This document shows positions 9,048 through 17,516 of a stretch of DNA of 40,972 nucleotides, in pieces (within the stretch, counting starts at the first letter, position 1; every line of letters begins with the position of its first letter). The position numbers and the translations under genes were made by a program. The stretch comes from Clostridia bacterium. GTDB lineage: Bacteria > Bacillota > Clostridia > TANB77 > UBA1234. The notes below the pieces were generated by a model, which was not told where the DNA came from, did no database searches, and saw only the letters and a program-made list of their open reading frames with translations. The stretch lies in NCBI GenBank assembly GCA_017539905.1, contig JAFYBZ010000008.1, positions 1-40,972 on the forward strand, in the 5' to 3' direction.

Positions 9048-9490
9048 TATCTATCAAAGTATTTTCGATCTTCTTCCATTACTAGAACTATATGATGTTG
9101 TGTATCACGAAGATAGTTGTTTGCATCATATTCAATAATTTTTAAATATAATGTTTCATTTTTACTAACATATTTGACTCTGTAATTTGCCAGTTTGTTA
9201 GTATTGAGACTAAAATCGGATTGAAAATACCCATAATATTTAATTGTTGATTCTTGACCTGATTCTGTTATTTTTTCTGTTTGTCTGTGTTGTACAACAC
9301 CTTTGAGTTCTTGCACTTCTTGCCATTTTTCTTTTATGTTACCGACTTTATCTTTGGGGATTATATTGCCTACTTCATCTTTTAATACTCTTTGAGGTTC
9401 TATTTCTTCGGTATACACTTCTTTTTTTAAAAGATAATACTGGTGATCTTTTCTTTTAAGAACTCTATTGTAAAGTGTTTCAAAACTCAT
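9047..9490 (-). CDS. Head-closure-type protein, putative
   Basis: 147 residues from the ATG at 9490, which overlaps the previous stop as ATGA; an ATG at 9502 would add four residues. Beta-rich, charged sequence with a YYGYFQSDFSLNTNKLANYRVKYVSKNETLYLKIIEYDANNYLRDTQHHIVLV pattern like small head-closure barrels, which lie in this slot between adaptor and gp10-like genes. The family is not certain. It would seal the portal vertex after DNA packaging. Confidence 0.5.
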   Translation of the reverse strand: MSFETLYNRVLKRKDHQYYLLKKEVYTEEIEPQRVLKDEVGNIIPKDKVGNIKEKWQEVQELKGVVQHRQTEKITESGQESTIKYYGYFQSDFSLNTNKLANYRVKYVSKNETLYLKIIEYDANNYLRDTQHHIVLVMEEDRKYFDR

Positions 9491-10299
9491 TGTGGACCCC
9501 ATGCATTATATTTTGTTCTTGCACCTACTCGATTAAAAGTCTTTACACCATAATTTTTATATGTTGTTTTCTTTAAATCTGCCATTGCAGCATCTGCCAA
9601 ATCACACCAAGTGTTTCCTTCTTTATCAAACATTAAGTTGAAAACTTCACTTGTTTCGTCAACACGGTATTCGGTTGGGCTAATTATAGCTTGTGGATTT
9701 GTTCTGTAAATATGACATGCAATTGATAAATATAGTGCTTGTTTAAAATATATTGATGTTGTGTCCACATCAGGCATTAAATCTTTAATATATTGTGTGT
9801 AGTGATCGATAAGGAACTCAATTTCTTTATCTACTACAATACCTGGATCTAGGTTTAATAATCTTCTTACATATCCAACCTGAGATTCATCATTTAAGTA
9901 ATCATTTAGTTCTGTTAAACAATAATCATAAAGTGCGCAATATGTTATTTCATATGCACCATCATCATTAAGAGAAAGAGTTGATATATCCATTTTTGTG
10001 ATATACTCATTGTATATGACTTGTGGAATATCTTTGGTTGTTGTACCTGTGTTATTTAAATGACATGCTATCCCATATATAATTGTGTCTTGAAATAGTG
10101 ACGTATCGTTGTATCCTAGCATTGGAGCTTCATCTGTACTTGCCATTGCAATATCAGAAACTTCTTGCTCTGTTAATGTTGTTACTACATTTATTTTTTC
10201 ACATATGTCATCAAAATAATGATGTAATAGATATTGAAGTTGTGAATCTTCAACATCTACTTCTAAGACATTTTTTATATAGGAGAGATCAACTATCAT
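9487..10299 (-). CDS. Head-tail adaptor with tandem-duplicated domain
   Basis: 270 residues, all-helical, in the slot directly after the capsid gene group. Two halves look alike: residues 15-82 (VEDSQLQYLLHHYFDDICEKIN ... FQDTIIYGIACHL) and 154-198 (VVDKEIEFLIDHYTQYIKDLM ... FKQALYLSIACHI), each with an acidic helix, an HY motif and an IACH motif at 77-80 and 193-196. Ordinary adaptors that bind the portal are single-domain (about 100-130 residues), so this appears to be a duplication and fusion. The adaptor role is inferred from position and helix pattern. Confidence 0.6.
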   Translation of the reverse strand: MIVDLSYIKNVLEVDVEDSQLQYLLHHYFDDICEKINVVTTLTEQEVSDIAMASTDEAPMLGYNDTSLFQDTIIYGIACHLNNTGTTTKDIPQVIYNEYITKMDISTLSLNDDGAYEITYCALYDYCLTELNDYLNDESQVGYVRRLLNLDPGIVVDKEIEFLIDHYTQYIKDLMPDVDTTSIYFKQALYLSIACHIYRTNPQAIISPTEYRVDETSEVFNLMFDKEGNTWCDLADAAMADLKKTTYKNYGVKTFNRVGARTKYNAWGPQ

Positions 10300-10301
10300 T
10301 T

Positions 10302-10691
10302 TTATTCAATTCTAATTAAATTATCTTCATATAAGTGAGATAAAGATTCTGCAGATCTGTGTTCTAATGGATCTACACCTGATTGTGTTCCAACAGAGTT
10401 GAATTCATTTCTTTTTCGGCGTAACATTTCTGGAGTGTCAATAAAGCCATGTTTGTATAATGCAATGAATTGATCTGCTGTAATTGTAACTACTTCATCT
10501 TTTCTTATAGTGAAAATTTCCGGTAAACCTTCAATTAGTGGTTTGTATGATTTTTTTGTGGTATTACCAACCAATTCTGTCACTAATTCTCTTAAGAAGA
10601 TTGTTTTTTGTGTTGCGGCACTAAATTGTGGATGGAAAGTAATTTTAACTGTTTCCGGATATTTAGTCTCTTTTGTTTGTTTCTTTGCCAT
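10302..10691 (-). CDS. Small structural-module protein, unknown
   Basis: 129 residues starting MAKKQTKETKYPETVK with a GAGGTAATAAT ribosome site. It lies directly downstream of the major capsid gene, separated by a stop-codon hairpin. It has no membrane segment; a mixed beta/alpha pattern with RKRNEFNSVGTQSGVDP near the end. This slot often holds short head-joining proteins, but no family is recognised. Confidence 0.55.
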   Translation of the reverse strand: MAKKQTKETKYPETVKITFHPQFSAATQKTIFLRELVTELVGNTTKKSYKPLIEGLPEIFTIRKDEVVTITADQFIALYKHGFIDTPEMLRRKRNEFNSVGTQSGVDPLEHRSAESLSHLYEDNLIRIE

Positions 10692-10710
10692 ATTATTACC
10701 TCGTTAAAAT

Positions 10711-10744
10711 TGTAAAAGAAAAGAAGAAAGATTATTCTTCTTCT
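10711..10744 (-). terminator. Stop-codon hairpin and T-rich tract after the capsid gene
   Basis: On the minus strand AGAAGAA (10744-10738) pairs with TTCTTCT (10728-10722); the 9-base loop holds the capsid stop codon (10734-10732). It is followed by TTCTTTTACAATTTT. A transcript end or processing point here would raise capsid mRNA relative to the genes after it. Confidence 0.55.
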
Positions 10745-12078
10745 AATTCAATAACAATTGGGTCTGGAGTTGATGAACCAATTACTATTGTATCTGTATA
10801 ATTTTTGTAACCAGTAGCTGTTACAGTTATTGTTTGTGATCCTTCTGGAACATTAGATAAAGTTGCTTGTCCACCGTTAATACCGGTTTCACCTGTTATA
10901 GTGCCAATCATAATGCTGGCAGAACCGACAGATTCTTCAGGGTCTGAACCTTTTTTAACAACTTTAACTTTAACTGTTTTTGTAGCTGTCTGATTTTGTT
11001 GTTGTTGGTTATTTTCAGGATTATCCTGACCCGCTGGGAGATTTTCACTGACCTGATTTTCTCCTAATCTTGGAGAATCTTTTGGATCATATGGTTCGTA
11101 GTTATCTGCTGGGTTATAACCGTCAACTGGATCCCAACCTCTTGGTACTTTAGTGATTTGCATAATTGCATCATTGTCAACTGGGTTGCTTGAATTTAAT
11201 GTACCATAGTCTTTTCTTGGGAATTTTTCGGAAGCTGGTCTTTGAATCATAATTTTTGTAATTGCATCAGGTCTAACTACTGCTGGTTTTTCCCAGTAAG
11301 TTAAATCTAATACGTCTTCCCTTGTTTCAGGTAATCTGTATTTTTCGGTGTGTACACCATTCATGGTTACTAAGATAATTGGGTCTAAGCTTGAGTCAAT
11401 GATAAATACCATATCTTCAAATTCAGGAATAATTTTAATTGTTAATCCTGCAACTTTTTCTCCAAATTGGCCATCTTGAATTACACCAGCAATACCTGAA
11501 CTGGAATAAGTTTTAAAGTCTTCATCTTTGAGTAAATCTGCATAGGTTCTTTCAGACATACAAATCATGTCCGGTTCAACACCGTATGGATTTTCTCTCA
11601 TTAAAGTTTTTGCATCAACAATATCATCGAATTTTAATGTTGTTCCTGGAGTCATTACATTATATCCTGCTCCGGAAATCATTACTTCACGAATATCGTT
11701 ATTTTCTTTATCTAACAACCTTTGATTTGCTCTTGTAGCTTCAGTTTGGAAATAGTTACTGTCAAAAGCCATCATTTGTTGTTCTTCATCAGTCATTTTG
11801 ATACCAGTACCAATTTGTCTTAAATTGAAACTTAATTGGTCGTATACATCTCTTGCTTTAGGAATTTCAGCACCTTCTGTAATTTCTACAGCAATTCCAG
11901 CTGCCCATTTACGTGGTAATACAACTGCATATGTATCAACTGTTACAGTTTTGATAAATTGTCTGAAATCAGAATGCTCAATAATATATTGTGTAACTTC
12001 TTCTGTAAGTTTTGGATCAAATCTGTTATCTGCTACAACAGCTCCTCCACCTGCAAAATATGCGATTTCTCTTGCCAT
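10732..12078 (-). CDS. Major capsid protein with C-terminal PEGA/Ig-like domain
   Basis: 448 residues, start supported by AAGGAGAT. Residues 1-285 have the layout of an HK97-fold capsid protein (YIIEHSDFRQFIKTVTVDTYAVVLPRKWAAGI, a central GTGIKMTDEEQ, then MICMSERTYADLLKDEDF and an IDSSLDPIILVTMNGVHTEKYRLPE segment). A P-, N- and Q-rich linker (about 290-366) leads to a compact beta domain (367-446: VKVVKKG...GGQATLSNVPEGSQTITVTATGYKNYTDTIVI) resembling PEGA or carboxypeptidase-regulatory domains, which are surface-binding Ig-like folds. The extra domain is probably displayed on the capsid exterior. It follows the protease-scaffold and decoration genes, as usual. The capsid call is firm by context and size; the domain call is by pattern. 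Confidence 0.85.
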   Translation of the reverse strand: MAREIAYFAGGGAVVADNRFDPKLTEEVTQYIIEHSDFRQFIKTVTVDTYAVVLPRKWAAGIAVEITEGAEIPKARDVYDQLSFNLRQIGTGIKMTDEEQQMMAFDSNYFQTEATRANQRLLDKENNDIREVMISGAGYNVMTPGTTLKFDDIVDAKTLMRENPYGVEPDMICMSERTYADLLKDEDFKTYSSSGIAGVIQDGQFGEKVAGLTIKIIPEFEDMVFIIDSSLDPIILVTMNGVHTEKYRLPETREDVLDLTYWEKPAVVRPDAITKIMIQRPASEKFPRKDYGTLNSSNPVDNDAIMQITKVPRGWDPVDGYNPADNYEPYDPKDSPRLGENQVSENLPAGQDNPENNQQQQNQTATKTVKVKVVKKGSDPEESVGSASIMIGTITGETGINGGQATLSNVPEGSQTITVTATGYKNYTDTIVIGSSTPDPIVIELEEE

Positions 12079-12092
12079 ATTATCTTATCTCC

Positions 12093-12635
12093 TTAGTATG
12101 CTCTAACCATAACTCTGATAACATTATATCTGTTATCTGCTTGGTTACTATATGATCTACCGACGATAGAATCTTGGTCTGAATCTGGGTCAGCTTTGGT
12201 AAATTTACCATTATCTGCACATTTAATTGGGTCACCAAATTTGATATCTGCTTCTTCTTCGGCTAATACATATGTAATACAATTTCTTTCAACTGTCAAT
12301 GCTTGTCCAGCTAAGACTGTGACATTTCCAAGATAGTATGGTGCTTCTGTTGGGTTTGCTCCAGTTACTGGGTTTCCTAACATTTTTGTTGGTGCAAAAC
12401 TACCTTGTGCTTCAGAAGTTACAGCTTTTACTACACCTAAAAATTCTACTTTTGTGGTGTCTTTGTCTGCTTTTACTGCTCCACGAGCATTAAAATCGTC
12501 TCCTGTAGCATCAAGTTTTAATTTGATTGCTTTTCCAACTTGTTGTTGAGATGAGGTGTAACCAACATGTTCAATAGCATCTTCAATTTTTTCTGCTGCG
12601 TGAATAGTAATTGCGTCACCTGTTATATCACTCAT
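12093..12635 (-). CDS. Capsid decoration protein-like (DUF2190-type), putative
   Basis: 180 residues between protease-scaffold and major capsid gene, where head-decoration proteins lie. Beta-rich, with short repeated strand motifs (AIKLKLDATGDDFNARGAVKADKDTT..., APYYLGNVTVLAGQALTVERN, and YNVIRVMVRAY at the end). This pattern, and a ring of small, soluble, Gly/Ala/Asp-rich strands, resembles DUF2190-like capsid cement proteins. Start ATG directly abuts the previous stop and has GGTGAT upstream. The family call is tentative. Confidence 0.6.
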   Translation of the reverse strand: MSDITGDAITIHAAEKIEDAIEHVGYTSSQQQVGKAIKLKLDATGDDFNARGAVKADKDTTKVEFLGVVKAVTSEAQGSFAPTKMLGNPVTGANPTEAPYYLGNVTVLAGQALTVERNCITYVLAEEEADIKFGDPIKCADNGKFTKADPDSDQDSIVGRSYSNQADNRYNVIRVMVRAY

Positions 12636-13718
12636 CTAATCACCTTTGAAAGCTTTTAACATTGCGGAATATCCGCCTTTCTTTTCTTTTTTATCGTGTT
12701 GTTGTTTAGATCCAGAGAATTCTCCTGGTTTTTCAGGTGCTTTATTGTCAATAATTTCTTGATAATTAGCTGTTAATTGATCAATGAATTCTTCAGACAT
12801 TTCGTCAACATCACCTAATGTCCTTTCAACGTGTAACTCTTCAGCAAGTTTTTGTAAGTTTTCTTTTTTAGCTGCTAATTCTGCTTCTGCTTTTGCTTGT
12901 GCTTCTGCTCTGAATTCAGCTAATTCGTTACTCATTTCTTCAACTTTGCTTTCAAGAGCTTCTTTTTCTTGTTGTAAGGTTGCAATTTCTGTTTGATTTG
13001 TTAATTTTAAACCTTCAATTTCTGTTTTGTGAGTTTCGTCTTTAGCAGCTAATTGAGCTTCTAAATCAGATACTTTTTGTTTTAATTCAATATTTTCAGA
13101 TTGAAGATTTTCGTTATTAATATCTGACATAATTTCATCCTTCGCTTTTCCAAATTTTGCTTTTAATTTTTCTGCATCTTCACCACCAAAAGAACTAGTT
13201 ACTGATGCCCCTGGGTCTGCTCCAAATGTCACCAACGAGAGCTCATGACAATTCATGTCTTTACATATTAAATGCATATCAGGGTCTAATAATGGGTGGT
13301 GTGTGCATTTTTCAGATAGGAACTCATTTCCACAGATACTACAAATTGGTGTAAAATCAAAACCAATTGATGTATCTGTAATAAGTCCTCTTTCGATTTT
13401 CTCTCCTAATCGGGAATCATCTACCATTAAAGATGCTTTGTATTTTGTACCTTTCATGCCTACATCTTCATCATAGGTTGTTCTTGTATTTTCAACTAAC
13501 CCTACAATGTTATCTACACTATGTGTACCATGATCTTTGAATAGACGTTTGCCTTGTAATGTCTTTGTACAATTTCGCATTTCTGACTCTGGAACTTCAT
13601 AGAATCCATTTACAATGAAGTTTTCTCCACCGTGAATCGCGAATCCTTCTAATTGTACGTCTCCATTATCTTTATATTTTAAAGCAAATTTGGAGTTCAA
13701 TTGAAAAGTTTCTCGCAT
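12636..13718 (-). CDS. Prohead maturation protease fused to scaffold
   Basis: 360 residues. The N-terminal 175 match the HK97-type (S78) serine protease: KDHG with His63, DTSIGFDF with Ser117, and HELSLVTFGADPGASV as the conserved closing segment. Between Ser117 and that segment lies a cysteine/histidine cluster (C126, C129, C138, H140-141, C152, C157) that looks like an inserted zinc ribbon. Residues about 195-310 form a long coiled coil (ELKQKVSDLEAQLAAK...), followed by a K- and G-rich tail: a scaffold domain made in the same chain and removed on maturation. The gene starts after a GGAGGAAAG ribosome site and a terminator-like hairpin. Confidence 0.85.
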   Translation of the reverse strand: MRETFQLNSKFALKYKDNGDVQLEGFAIHGGENFIVNGFYEVPESEMRNCTKTLQGKRLFKDHGTHSVDNIVGLVENTRTTYDEDVGMKGTKYKASLMVDDSRLGEKIERGLITDTSIGFDFTPICSICGNEFLSEKCTHHPLLDPDMHLICKDMNCHELSLVTFGADPGASVTSSFGGEDAEKLKAKFGKAKDEIMSDINNENLQSENIELKQKVSDLEAQLAAKDETHKTEIEGLKLTNQTEIATLQQEKEALESKVEEMSNELAEFRAEAQAKAEAELAAKKENLQKLAEELHVERTLGDVDEMSEEFIDQLTANYQEIIDNKAPEKPGEFSGSKQQHDKKEKKGGYSAMLKAFKGD

Positions 13719-13732
13719 GATAACTTTCCTCC

Positions 13733-13758
13733 AAAAAATTTAGCTTATATTTAAGCTA
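13733..13758 (-). terminator. Hairpin with T-tract before the protease gene
   Basis: On the minus strand a 7-bp TAGCTTA/TAAGCTA stem with a 4-base loop (13758-13741) is followed by AATTTTTT, then the GGAGGAAAG ribosome site and the ATG at 13718. It separates the GIY-YIG gene from the head genes and could stop or attenuate transcription coming from the terminase side. AT-rich sequence next to it (CATATAG) could also carry a promoter; none is clear. Confidence 0.5.
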
Positions 13759-13791
13759 TATGAAAGTAATTCTTCTAATGCATTTAAATAA

Positions 13792-14358
13792 TCAATTTTT
13801 TATTAAGTCATAAATAATTTTGCAACTTAAAAAATCAACAAAACCACCAATATTTACTTTCTTACCATCATAACTTAAATAAAAACATTTACATGGATTA
13901 GGTTCTCTATTACCATGAAACATATTACCAACAATATATGACACACAATGACTATCCCATAATGTATATTTTGCATTAGGATTTTTAATACCACGTGCAT
14001 TATAATGTTTTTTACCTATAATTGATTTACGATGTTTTTTTATTACATTTTCTGAATACATTGGATTAAAGTCTCCTCCAGGTGTAAGATTATAATTATC
14101 TTCATCAATATAAGTATTATAAAATTTAATCCAATATTTTTCATGTTCATTTAACATTTTTTGGTTATTTGGTAATTCTGTAATAATTTGCAAAGTAAAA
14201 TTATCTTTTCCATATTTTTTTATACTATTGTCAATATAAGAATGTCCTAAATTTTTTCCTCTAAGATGTTCTTTCCATCTTTTATCTATATCAACAGACT
14301 GACCAACATATTTTTGACCTGTCTGTTTGTTAATTATCATATAAATACCACAAACCAT
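13792..14358 (-). CDS. GIY-YIG homing endonuclease
   Basis: 188 residues. GIY at 4-6 and KYVG at 16-19 form the GIY-YIG catalytic motif; Arg27 and a Glu in LNEHEKYW (71-73) are the expected catalytic residues; YNLTPGGD (89-96) is typical of this family's module end. The C-terminal half, with GKKHYNARGIKNPNAKYTLWD, looks like a NUMOD-type DNA-binding tail. It is an intact free-standing enzyme placed between portal and protease genes, so it is probably a selfish insertion that cuts related genomes lacking it. No intron around it is visible. Confidence 0.9.
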   Translation of the reverse strand: MVCGIYMIINKQTGQKYVGQSVDIDKRWKEHLRGKNLGHSYIDNSIKKYGKDNFTLQIITELPNNQKMLNEHEKYWIKFYNTYIDEDNYNLTPGGDFNPMYSENVIKKHRKSIIGKKHYNARGIKNPNAKYTLWDSHCVSYIVGNMFHGNREPNPCKCFYLSYDGKKVNIGGFVDFLSCKIIYDLIKN

Positions 14359-14362
14359 TCTA

Positions 14363-14599
14363 TTACTCCTTTTCTGAATGGAAAACCCAAGGCTTCGTTT
14401 CGTAGACCCTATGCTTCTTGTATCCTTGTTTTTTTAAGTGAAATGTAATCCCTTTTGTGGTTATGTTCAAAGAATTAATGTTATAGTTGGCAATAAGCCA
14501 ACTTAACAATTCTGTTGAAGATGCTTCACCTTTAATAAGCAACCCTTCTTCTATTTTTGCATATGCTTTTTTATATGAGTTAATTCCTTCCTTATGCAT
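14363..14599 (-). CDS. Small protein between portal and GIY-YIG gene, unknown
   Basis: 78 residues, MHKEGINSYKKAYAKIEEG..., with a helical N-half and a TKGITFHLKKQGYKKHRVYETKPWVF C-half that looks like a small winged-helix-like unit, as found in some short DNA-binding proteins beside homing endonucleases. It starts after a GGTGGAAAG ribosome site, eight bases after the portal stop. No family recognised. Confidence 0.55.
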   Translation of the reverse strand: MHKEGINSYKKAYAKIEEGLLIKGEASSTELLSWLIANYNINSLNITTKGITFHLKKQGYKKHRVYETKPWVFHSEKE

Positions 14600-14607
14600 C
14601 TTTCCAC

Positions 14608-16017
14608 CTACTTTTCACCAGATCCATTACGTTTCTTTGGTTCATTTGGTTTTGTGGGGTCGTTGTATGTTCCACCGTCAGACTTCATTGTTGCTCCTTG
14701 AATTTGTGCTTCTACCATTTCAATCCATGATTCATCAATAAATTCTAATTGATCTACTGGTATTGCTTGACCTCTGAATGATAATTGTGCTCTTGCTTCA
14801 TCTCTTGAGATTAATCCATATCTTATTGCTGGGAATAACCATTGTGCAACATCTGCATTTGATTCTGTGGTTAATGTTGGGAAAATTAAGTAAATGTTTG
14901 CATAATCTTGACCAGGAATCTTTCCTAATGTTTGTTCAATAAATGGTTCATATAATTGTTCTACTAATACATCACTAAGATCCATTTGTAAGTCTTTTAA
15001 GTCATTTATGTATTGTGCTGCTTGTGTTTTGATAGCAGAAAGGTTGTCTGCTTTTCCACCAATAAGTGACATTGGGAATGTTAAAAGACCAAATGATTCT
15101 TTTAATGCTTGTAAAACAGGTACCATGTCATATTGATTTTGTGCAAATCCTATAGTTTCTGTTGTTATTCTGTCTGTTGTCACTACATCATTAGAATATT
15201 CTAATTGATTTTCTAATGAATCTACTATTCCTTGCAATTCTTCTTCTTGAAGTTCTTCATCGTCTCCAACTTCAACAAGCCATTGTAGAATTGGTACTGC
15301 AAATTTATCTACAATTTCTGCAAGGTTTAATTCTGTATTAAGCATTAAATGAAGTGTCTGTACTAATTTGCCCAAGAATGACATTCCAAATACTTCACCA
15401 ATGTCTGCATCATATGAAAAATGAACAATGTCTTCTGCAGGAATTTCTATTTCCCCTTCTTTACTATTATAAATCCATGCTTCAATCTCACCCTCATTCA
15501 TTTGTGGTTTCATATTTTTAGGGTGCAATAAAAATAAGTTAGTTAGCATATCTTCTTCTTTGTTTCCTATATAAAGAAAGGCAGTTCCATATTTAAGTGC
15601 TTGAAGATATAGTTGCTTAATGTGTTTTCTTTTTAGTCTTGCTGTGTATGTAAAGCATGCTTCTTCTACATCTTCAATTCTGTTTCCTTCCAAATCCACA
15701 ACTTGTACTCTAAACATCTCTGGAACTGCATCTGAAGCTATTTTACGTAACACACGGTTCATTATTGTGGAGTGATATAATCCATCTATTAAATCATAAT
15801 CTAAATCTTGTGAACCATATATATCTGTATATGATGCGAATTTCTGTGAATAAGTATCTTTTTGATACTTTTTAACATCTCCACCGGCAAATGAAGTAAC
15901 TATCCGACCCTGCCGGCCTCTATTTATCACTAAGTCTTTTCTTTTTATAACCTTCTTCGGGGTGTGTTCATTATTTTTTTGCTGTATCGTTTTGGACGCT
16001 GATTTGACCGTTGCCAT
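14608..16017 (-). CDS. Portal protein
   Basis: 469 residues. Matches SPP1/phi29-type portals in order: a basic N-terminus, YDLIDGLYHSTIMNRVLRKIASDAVPEMF, an acidic region with LFLLHPKNMKPQMNEGEIEAWIY, and the long helical core (AIKTQAAQYINDLKDLQMDLSDVLVEQLYEPFIEQTL). Forms the dodecameric ring at the packaging vertex that docks the terminase. The start at 16017 is fixed by a good GGTGAT ribosome site (8 bases away) although it lies 73 bases inside the terminase gene; no other Met is available until MFRV. Confidence 0.88.
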   Translation of the reverse strand: MATVKSASKTIQQKNNEHTPKKVIKRKDLVINRGRQGRIVTSFAGGDVKKYQKDTYSQKFASYTDIYGSQDLDYDLIDGLYHSTIMNRVLRKIASDAVPEMFRVQVVDLEGNRIEDVEEACFTYTARLKRKHIKQLYLQALKYGTAFLYIGNKEEDMLTNLFLLHPKNMKPQMNEGEIEAWIYNSKEGEIEIPAEDIVHFSYDADIGEVFGMSFLGKLVQTLHLMLNTELNLAEIVDKFAVPILQWLVEVGDDEELQEEELQGIVDSLENQLEYSNDVVTTDRITTETIGFAQNQYDMVPVLQALKESFGLLTFPMSLIGGKADNLSAIKTQAAQYINDLKDLQMDLSDVLVEQLYEPFIEQTLGKIPGQDYANIYLIFPTLTTESNADVAQWLFPAIRYGLISRDEARAQLSFRGQAIPVDQLEFIDESWIEMVEAQIQGATMKSDGGTYNDPTKPNEPKKRNGSGEK

Positions 16018-17507
16018 CTTTTATCACCAAATTGTTTTGTCATTGTCTTTGTTATTTTTTGAACAACTATTGGAGGCTTAAAATTCAATCCATATTCTGG
16101 AGACATATTAAGTATACATAAGTTCATTGCATCAACATAATCGTCTGATCCTGAACCTTTACTATATTTAAATTTATTACTATCATGTTGTGATCTTTCT
16201 CTTTTATAACCAGTCATTTCTTCTTGTAAACGCTTTGACCATTTTACTTTTACTCTGTTTTGTGTCATCATACTTATTCCAAATTCTACTAATTCTGTTT
16301 TGGTTTTTTCTGAAAAATAGAAATCCTCTATTGGATATGGTCGAGGTGATTTTTTGACTCTTCTTTTTACGTTTTCATATACTGATTTTCCTACACCAGT
16401 TGCATCAAAAATGCCTCTTCGTAAATTAGGGAATCTTTTTGGTAATTCTTCAACTATGTAATCTTCTATTTTACCATATTCTATTCCTAGATCGAATTCT
16501 TTTTTGTATTTTACATTTAAGGTTCTTTCTTGGATTTCTTTTTCATCTCCAACTTCTGCCACATAAATTACTGTATTATTACGTGTCTGACCAAAATCAA
16601 CACCATATACACATAATTTATTAGATTTAAACCTATCTTCCAAACCATCTTCATATAATACCTTTTGTTGTAATTCTAATGGGTATACATCAGTCACGCT
16701 TGACATAAATTCAAGGCAATATTCTTGTTTGAAATCAATTGGCCCAATATTTTTGTAATCCTGCTTTAATTCTTCTATTGTGATACGTGGTGTTCCTGAT
16801 GCAACAATTTCGTCATCTTTATTAAGATAGGCTGTTTGTTTTTTATATACTATGAAATTTCCATCGTTTTCTGGGTATTCTTCCCATACACCATTGTTCC
16901 ATATTTTTGGTGCATTTTCTAATGATTCAAACAAAAATCCTACTTTTGCCCTTGGAGTTCCTGCTACTATGAATTTTGAATCTCCTTTTTGCCCACGCAT
17001 AACTGGAATAATTTTGTTTACTATTCCATCTTCTACATCTTGAATTTCATCAATAATTAATAGATTTGCTCCAGAACCAATTACAGATGAAACATTACCT
17101 TTTCCACCACCAGTTCTTATCACTATACGTGATCCATTCTTAAATTTCTTTTCCATTACATTATTTGTAATTAAATCACGTTCTATTACTGCTGATCTGT
17201 CAATCATTCCGGAAATTGTTTCAGCCAATTCTTTTGCCTGTGTTTCTGTCGGAGATAATACAAAAACTCTTTGGTATGGATTAAATAAAGCACGATGTAT
17301 GCATTCTATAGCAAGCATAAAGGATTTTCCAAGACGTCTTCCACAAAAATATACTACTTGTGATTCTTTTGATGTAACCATTGCTCTTTGGTGATCTTCA
17401 AGTGTATAGAATCCGCCATCTTCACTTCTAATCATATTTTCGGCGAAATATACAATATCTTCTTTGCACTTAAGTACAAACTCTTCCATTGTCATTGCTG
17501 AATCCAT
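15945..17507 (-). CDS. terL: Terminase large subunit
   Basis: 520 residues, complete. Walker A is CGRRLGKS (55-62), Walker B with catalytic Glu is LLIIDEIQ (149-156), and VAGTP (181-185) is the coupling motif. The RNase H-like nuclease acidic residues are D304 (YGVDFG), D368 (IFDAT) and DD456-457 with D459. So it should translocate DNA into proheads and cut the concatemer. It starts after AAGGTGAAA. Its 3' end overlaps the portal start by 73 bases. No small terminase subunit was recognised nearby; the double helix-turn-helix protein at 19485 is a possible candidate. Confidence 0.95.
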   Translation of the reverse strand: MDSAMTMEEFVLKCKEDIVYFAENMIRSEDGGFYTLEDHQRAMVTSKESQVVYFCGRRLGKSFMLAIECIHRALFNPYQRVFVLSPTETQAKELAETISGMIDRSAVIERDLITNNVMEKKFKNGSRIVIRTGGGKGNVSSVIGSGANLLIIDEIQDVEDGIVNKIIPVMRGQKGDSKFIVAGTPRAKVGFLFESLENAPKIWNNGVWEEYPENDGNFIVYKKQTAYLNKDDEIVASGTPRITIEELKQDYKNIGPIDFKQEYCLEFMSSVTDVYPLELQQKVLYEDGLEDRFKSNKLCVYGVDFGQTRNNTVIYVAEVGDEKEIQERTLNVKYKKEFDLGIEYGKIEDYIVEELPKRFPNLRRGIFDATGVGKSVYENVKRRVKKSPRPYPIEDFYFSEKTKTELVEFGISMMTQNRVKVKWSKRLQEEMTGYKRERSQHDSNKFKYSKGSGSDDYVDAMNLCILNMSPEYGLNFKPPIVVQKITKTMTKQFGDKRWQRSNQRPKRYSKKIMNTPRRRL

Positions 17508-17516
17508 ATTTTCACC

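Noticed and set aside
12784..12996. Serine-rich plus-strand frame antisense to the scaffold domain
   Set aside because: Composition is the mirror of the coiled coil on the opposite strand; no start signal.
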